DNA of 36,851 nt from positions 1 through 36,851 of the forward strand of contig QEUW01000028.1 of assembly GCA_003577005.1 (NCBI GenBank), in the 5' to 3' direction. The notes under the pieces are model-generated. The model made no database searches and had not been told where the DNA came from. It saw only the letters and a program-made list of their open reading frames with translations. This DNA is from Chloroflexota bacterium. GTDB taxonomy: Bacteria; Chloroflexota; Anaerolineae; Caldilineales; Caldilineaceae. Position 1 is the stretch's first letter. Each line of letters opens with the position of its first letter. A program made the position numbers and the translations under genes. This document shows, in pieces, positions 33,794-36,851 of this stretch.

Positions 33794-34957
33794 ATGCGCA
33801 TCACAGCAATCGAAACCTTTCTACTCGAATGCCCACTGGAACAGCCATTTGGCTGGTCCCAAGGGTGGACGGACAGACGGAGCACGGGTCTGGTCAAGAT
33901 TACGACCGATGCCGGCATCGTGGGCTGGGGCGAGGGCGTGAGTAGCCCCGCCGACGCAGTGATCCGAGAGCTGTTTGCCCCGTTGCTCCTCGACCAGGAC
34001 CCGATGCAGCGCAACGGCCTGTGGCAACGGATGTTTCAAGCCCTTTACAACACCAACCAGGCGGTTGGCTTTGGCGGAAGCGCCATCAGCGCCATCGACA
34101 TTGCACTGTGGGACATTGCCGGTAAGGCAGCAAACCTGCCGGTCTGCGAGTTGCTCGGCGGGCGAGTGCGAGACAAGATCGCAGTCTACGCCACCGGGCT
34201 CTACTACACCAAAGGAGAACTTCCCGACCGGTTGCTGGCGGAAGCGCGGGGATACGTCGAGGCCGGGTTCAAAGGGATGAAGACCAAGGTAGGCGGTCTA
34301 CCATTGGCTGAAGATGTCCGGCGGGTGGCGGCCATCCGCAAGGCTATCGGCCCTGATCTCCACCTCATGGTAGATGCCAACCAGGCATACAGCGCAGCCA
34401 CGGCCACCCGGCTCGGCCTCCAATTGGTGGATTACGACATCTTCTGGTTTGAAGAGCCGGTCAACGCCAGGGATCTGGAGGGCTATCTCCAGGTGAAGCA
34501 GGCGCTGCCCATGGCGATTGCCGGCGGCGAGGCGCTGCGCACCCGCTATGAGTTTGCAGAGTTTCTACGCCAGCGCGCTTTTGACATTGCCCAGCCGGAT
34601 GTGATTCATGTGGGCGGCATCAGCGAACTGCGCAACGTAGCCATGACCGCCAACACCGTTGGCATCCAGCTCTGCCCGCACGTGTGGGGGTCGCCGGTGA
34701 TGATTGCGGCGACGCTCCACGTGGCGGCGACGCTGCCGCCCTGCCCACCAGCGCACAGCCCGCTGCCCTATCAGCAGGAGCCGGTCATGGAGTTCGACCG
34801 CACGCCCAATCCCATCCGCGAGACGCTCTGTCAGGAGCCTTTCGACCAGGTGGATGGCTTTGTTGTGGTCCCTGTAGGGCCAGGCCTGGGCATTGAGATC
34901 GACACAGCGGCGTTGGACCGTTGGACGGTCTACCGCAACCGATATTCGTTCTCTTGA
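33794..34957 (+). CDS. enolase superfamily (mandelate racemase/muconate lactonizing type) enzyme
   Basis: 387 residues from ATG 33794 behind GGAGA. Abstracts the proton alpha to a carboxylate; in sugar-acid clusters usually an acid-sugar dehydratase. The barrel carries the expected residues: MKTKVG (KxK general base), LMVDANQ (Asp metal ligand), FEEPVN (Glu), AGGEAL (Glu), CPHVWGSPV (His general base) and the late EFDRTPNPIRE. The His after CP in the seventh strand favours the mandelate-racemase subgroup. Between divergent Gfo/Idh genes and an isomerase/epimerase, so a role in sugar-acid breakdown is likely. Confidence 0.92.
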   Translation: MRITAIETFLLECPLEQPFGWSQGWTDRRSTGLVKITTDAGIVGWGEGVSSPADAVIRELFAPLLLDQDPMQRNGLWQRMFQALYNTNQAVGFGGSAISAIDIALWDIAGKAANLPVCELLGGRVRDKIAVYATGLYYTKGELPDRLLAEARGYVEAGFKGMKTKVGGLPLAEDVRRVAAIRKAIGPDLHLMVDANQAYSAATATRLGLQLVDYDIFWFEEPVNARDLEGYLQVKQALPMAIAGGEALRTRYEFAEFLRQRAFDIAQPDVIHVGGISELRNVAMTANTVGIQLCPHVWGSPVMIAATLHVAATLPPCPPAHSPLPYQQEPVMEFDRTPNPIRETLCQEPFDQVDGFVVVPVGPGLGIEIDTAALDRWTVYRNRYSFS

Positions 34958-35027
34958 CCGTTATCATCCTTGTGTGTATGGGTGCTCTCACCGGGGCCGC
35001 CCCATAGATCTCCTGGAAATTCTCCAG

Positions 35028-35058
35028 AAAAAGAAATCCGGCGCCGTACGGCGCCGGA
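35028..35058 (-). terminator. leftward intrinsic terminator without an obvious gene
   Basis: A perfect 22-bp palindrome (35037-35058; each half TCCGGCGCCGT) is followed on the minus strand by TTTCTTTTT (35036-35028). On the plus strand the hairpin is followed by ACTCCCCTG, so the poly-T logic works only leftward. No protein gene runs leftward in the 500 nt upstream of it. Confidence 0.6.
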
Positions 35059-35101
35059 ACTCCCCTGTGAGGAACAAATGGAGGAAAGATGAGGAAAGAC
35101 T

Positions 35102-35137
35102 CGTAACGTTAAAGCTGCCCACATAAAACACGTTACG
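35102..35137. repeat. 8-bp inverted repeat
   Basis: CGTAACGT (35102-35109) and ACGTTACG (35130-35137) are exact reverse complements across 20 nt; could be an operator or part of a structured RNA. Confidence 0.35.
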
Positions 35138-35229
35138 GCAGTCTGGGGTGACAAAGCTTCTTCTAACGGTGGTGCCGGCTGTATTGGCGACCAACCTTAC
35201 CATTTATCCGTCTACCTGTGAGTATACGC

Positions 35230-35454
35230 TAAGCCGATCCGTTGCACCAGGGTCAATTGGCGGATTTGGTCCAGTAAAAATGACTATACCCGGCTTATGT
35301 CTTTTGTCATAGATGCCTATGACAAAAGTAAGAGAGACTTTGGGATCAGCCAGATAGACCCTGGCTGACAAGAATGGGTTCTATATTGGAGAACGTGCCC
35401 GGTGCTGGCGAGACGCAAACACCGAATGCGAACGGATAGCTCGCTAACACCGGG
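35230..35454. ncRNA. candidate structured RNA region (strand undecided, minus favoured)
   Basis: Series of stems with no ORF: TAAGCCG/CGGCTTA (35230-35236, 35291-35297); CTTTTGTCATAG/CTATGACAAAAG, a perfect 12-bp stem with a 4-nt loop (35301-35328); TCAGCCAG/CTGGCTGA, 8 bp with a 7-nt loop (35346-35368); and CCCGGTGCTGGCGAG with CTCGCTAACACCGGG (35398-35412, 35440-35454), 13 Watson-Crick pairs plus one G-U, enclosing an inner CGCA/TGCG hairpin. Together with the leftward terminator at 35028-35058 this suggests a minus-strand transcript. It does not match an RNA family I recognise. Confidence 0.4.
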
Positions 35455-35523
35455 TGTGGCAACGAACTCACCGTCCCTCTGAGACGAACCCCTGACAAAG
35501 AGCTATGTGCCACTGTGTACCTA

Positions 35524-35532
35524 TGGTATACT
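35524..35532 (+). promoter_or_regulatory. extended -10 promoter of the isomerase gene
   Basis: TGGTATACT fits TGn-TATAAT with one mismatch, 51 nt before ATG 35584; the -35 region is poor, as is usual for extended -10 promoters. Confidence 0.55.
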
Positions 35533-35583
35533 CTGTTCTATCCCTGTTTTAACACCTGCATCCAGCATACAAAGGAGAAATCG

Positions 35584-36381
35584 ATGTCGTTCAAACTGGC
35601 GATGAGTACGCTGCGCTGGAAAAATCCTGATCTGGAGCCAGCCCTGGCCGAGTTGAAAAAAGCCGGCTGGGAAGGCTGGGAGGGACGGCTGCCGTTGGAC
35701 TGGCTGGGCACGCCTCAACGTCTGCGGCGTATCTGTGACAATGTGGGGCTACCGCTGGTGGTCTACACCGCGGGTGGCTCTCCCGACAATCGCGACCACG
35801 AAAACGTCGAGCGTAACAAGCGGCGCATGGAATTTGCCGCCGAGATGGGCTGTGACTGTTTTATGTTTATGAACGGCACCAAACCCGAAGGGCGGGCAGT
35901 CACAAAGGATGACATCCGCTACGCCGCCGAGGGCGCCGAGATGTGGGCCGAATACGCCGAACCGCTGGGGTTGGAACTGAGCTACCACATCCACACCAAT
36001 CTGCTGGTGGATACCATCGAAGACTGGAAGTTTTACATGAGCCTGCTCAATAAGGCCAAACTCTGTATCGATGTCTCGCACGCCCAACTCTGGGGGTACG
36101 ACCCGGTACAGTCGTTACGCGATTTTCGTGACCAGCTCAACTATGTCCACTTGCAGGACTATTCTTCCACCTCGCAGCGCGAGGACGGCTATTACCTGCC
36201 AGTCTGGTGCGACGTGGGCGCCTCTGCCAATGTAGATTTCCCTGGCGTACGCCAGGTATTGGAGGAGATCGGCTACACGCGCTGGGTCACGGCAGTGCCC
36301 GGCGAACCCATCGTCGAGCCGATCGAAGAGGCAAAACGAAGCAAGGCAACGGTGGAATACCTACGGAGCATTGGGTACTAG
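35584..36381 (+). CDS. sugar phosphate isomerase/epimerase (xylose isomerase-like TIM barrel)
   Basis: 265 residues from ATG 35584 behind AAAGGAG. Features of the superfamily: WEGWEGRLPLDWL, LVVYTAGGSPDNRD, CFMFMNGTKPEG, LELSYHIHTNLLVDT (metal region), LCIDVSHAQLWGYDPV (Asp/His), YVHLQDYS (His/Asp) and AVPGEPIVEP (Glu). Substrate unknown; third member of this family in the window. Converges on the 2-hydroxyacid dehydrogenase, with a shared hairpin between. Confidence 0.88.
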   Translation: MSFKLAMSTLRWKNPDLEPALAELKKAGWEGWEGRLPLDWLGTPQRLRRICDNVGLPLVVYTAGGSPDNRDHENVERNKRRMEFAAEMGCDCFMFMNGTKPEGRAVTKDDIRYAAEGAEMWAEYAEPLGLELSYHIHTNLLVDTIEDWKFYMSLLNKAKLCIDVSHAQLWGYDPVQSLRDFRDQLNYVHLQDYSSTSQREDGYYLPVWCDVGASANVDFPGVRQVLEEIGYTRWVTAVPGEPIVEPIEEAKRSKATVEYLRSIGY

Positions 36382-36396
36382 ATGTTATTGACGTGC

Positions 36397-36429
36397 GTGG
36401 TGGGGTAGTTTACGAACTGCCTCCACCAC
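36397..36429. terminator. hairpin between convergent genes
   Basis: GTGGTGGGGTAGTT pairs with AACTGCCTCCACCAC (one bulge, one G-U) around a TACG tetraloop (36411-36414, UNCG type). It sits between two convergent stop codons and could serve both, although no T-run flanks it. Confidence 0.45.
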
Positions 36430-36443
36430 ACACCGCGTAAACT

Positions 36444-36851
36444 CTAGAACCCTCGCCGCTTATCGATCACGTTGCGCGGCTTTTCCCCTTTCAGATAGCG
36501 TTCCAGATTTTCTCTGAAAAATTCAAAGACCATACGTGGTCGGTGCTGGGAAGCCCCGGCCCGGTGGGGTGTCAGGATCAGATTGGGCGCCTCCCACAGG
36601 GGGTTATCGGGCGGGAGCGGCTCCTTTTCGGTGACGTCGAGACCGGCGCCGGCGATCCGGTTGTTTTCCAGCGCCTCGACCAGCGCCGGCTCGTCGATGA
36701 TCCCGCCGCGCGTCACGTTGATCAGGTAGGCTGAGGGCTTCATCTGGGCCAGTTCGTCATGGCTGATCAGATGATAGGTCTCGTGGGTCAGCGGACAGGC
36801 GGTCATCACCACATCCGAACGGCGGAGCAGGTCGTGGAGATTTTCACGCGT
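36444..36851 (-). CDS. D-isomer-specific 2-hydroxyacid dehydrogenase, C-terminal part (gene start outside window)
   Basis: The frame is open to the right edge, so the visible 135 residues are the C-terminal part of the NAD-binding domain. Present are SDVVMTACPLTHET, AYLINVTRGGIIDEPAL (catalytic Arg), GLDVTEKEPLPPDNPLW (Glu) and LILTPHRAGASQHR (His). The Rossmann GxGxxG lies beyond the edge. Converges with the isomerase/epimerase. Confidence 0.9.
   Translation of the reverse strand, partial: TRENLHDLLRRSDVVMTACPLTHETYHLISHDELAQMKPSAYLINVTRGGIIDEPALVEALENNRIAGAGLDVTEKEPLPPDNPLWEAPNLILTPHRAGASQHRPRMVFEFFRENLERYLKGEKPRNVIDKRRGF

Noticed and set aside
34930..35203. Leftward 71-74 codon frames ending near the orphan terminator
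   Set aside because: One overlaps the terminator hairpin and neither shows a ribosome site or a protein-like composition; a noncoding RNA explains the terminator better.
35505..35520. GCCACTG resembling the end of a cobalamin riboswitch
   Set aside because: The B12 box and the other conserved riboswitch segments are missing; the 7-mer alone is chance.

Overview
The window is GC-rich bacterial chromosome with densely packed genes on both strands and frequent GTG/TTG starts. No rRNA, tRNA, CRISPR array, phage gene or transposase was seen. The gene mix (a hybrid kinase facing an HTH/ATPase-like/receiver protein, many Gfo/Idh oxidoreductases and xylose-isomerase-like barrels, a Tat-lipoprotein sugar-binding protein, DUF2442/DUF4160 pair) suggests a heterotrophic member of the Chloroflexota (Caldilineae/Anaerolineae-like). 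That placement is inference from gene style, not from a phylogenetic marker search.

Layout. (1) 1-3.8 kb: the 3' two-thirds of gyrB, a ribbon-helix-helix-like small protein, then a leftward TIM-barrel isomerase and a PhnP-like metallo-hydrolase. (2) 4.1-7.1 kb: padR-modA-modB from a good sigma70 promoter with a palindrome at its start point (no modC), then msrB. (3) 7.2-10.7 kb: a hybrid histidine kinase and a convergent HTH/HATPase-like/REC protein whose 3' ends overlap by 40 nt. (4) 10.9-23.0 kb: a long rightward carbohydrate-use locus: sugar-binding protein, two permeases, Gfo/Idh oxidoreductase, 2-hydroxyacid dehydrogenase, alpha/beta hydrolase, second Gfo/Idh, NagA-like deacetylase, NagB-like deaminase, cysteine hydrolase, SDR and a sugar isomerase/epimerase. 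It has no ATPase for the transporter and no sugar kinase. (5) 23.1-25.7 kb leftward: AI-2E family membrane protein, aldo/keto reductase, FMN reductase. (6) 26.0-30.3 kb: MarR regulator and an asymmetric heterodimeric ABC exporter. (7) 30.3-36.9 kb: DUF2442/DUF4160 pair, two more Gfo/Idh oxidoreductases, an enolase-superfamily sugar-acid dehydratase, an isomerase/epimerase and the C-terminal part of a second 2-hydroxyacid dehydrogenase, probably a second sugar or sugar-acid locus.

The most unusual signal is not a gene. Many intergenic gaps hold small elements of one architecture: a short word repeated in tandem faces its own reverse complement across a spacer of about 20-50 nt. The words differ (TAATGCG type three times, ACACAGAGA type four times, and AATCTCC, GTAGACAGGTA, GTAAAG and AGAGATTGGC types). 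Several sit on or just after the stop codon of the upstream gene and even encode its last residues. A second candidate is the 626-nt gap at 34958-35583, which contains serial perfect stems and a leftward intrinsic terminator without any gene to terminate, so it may encode a structured RNA.
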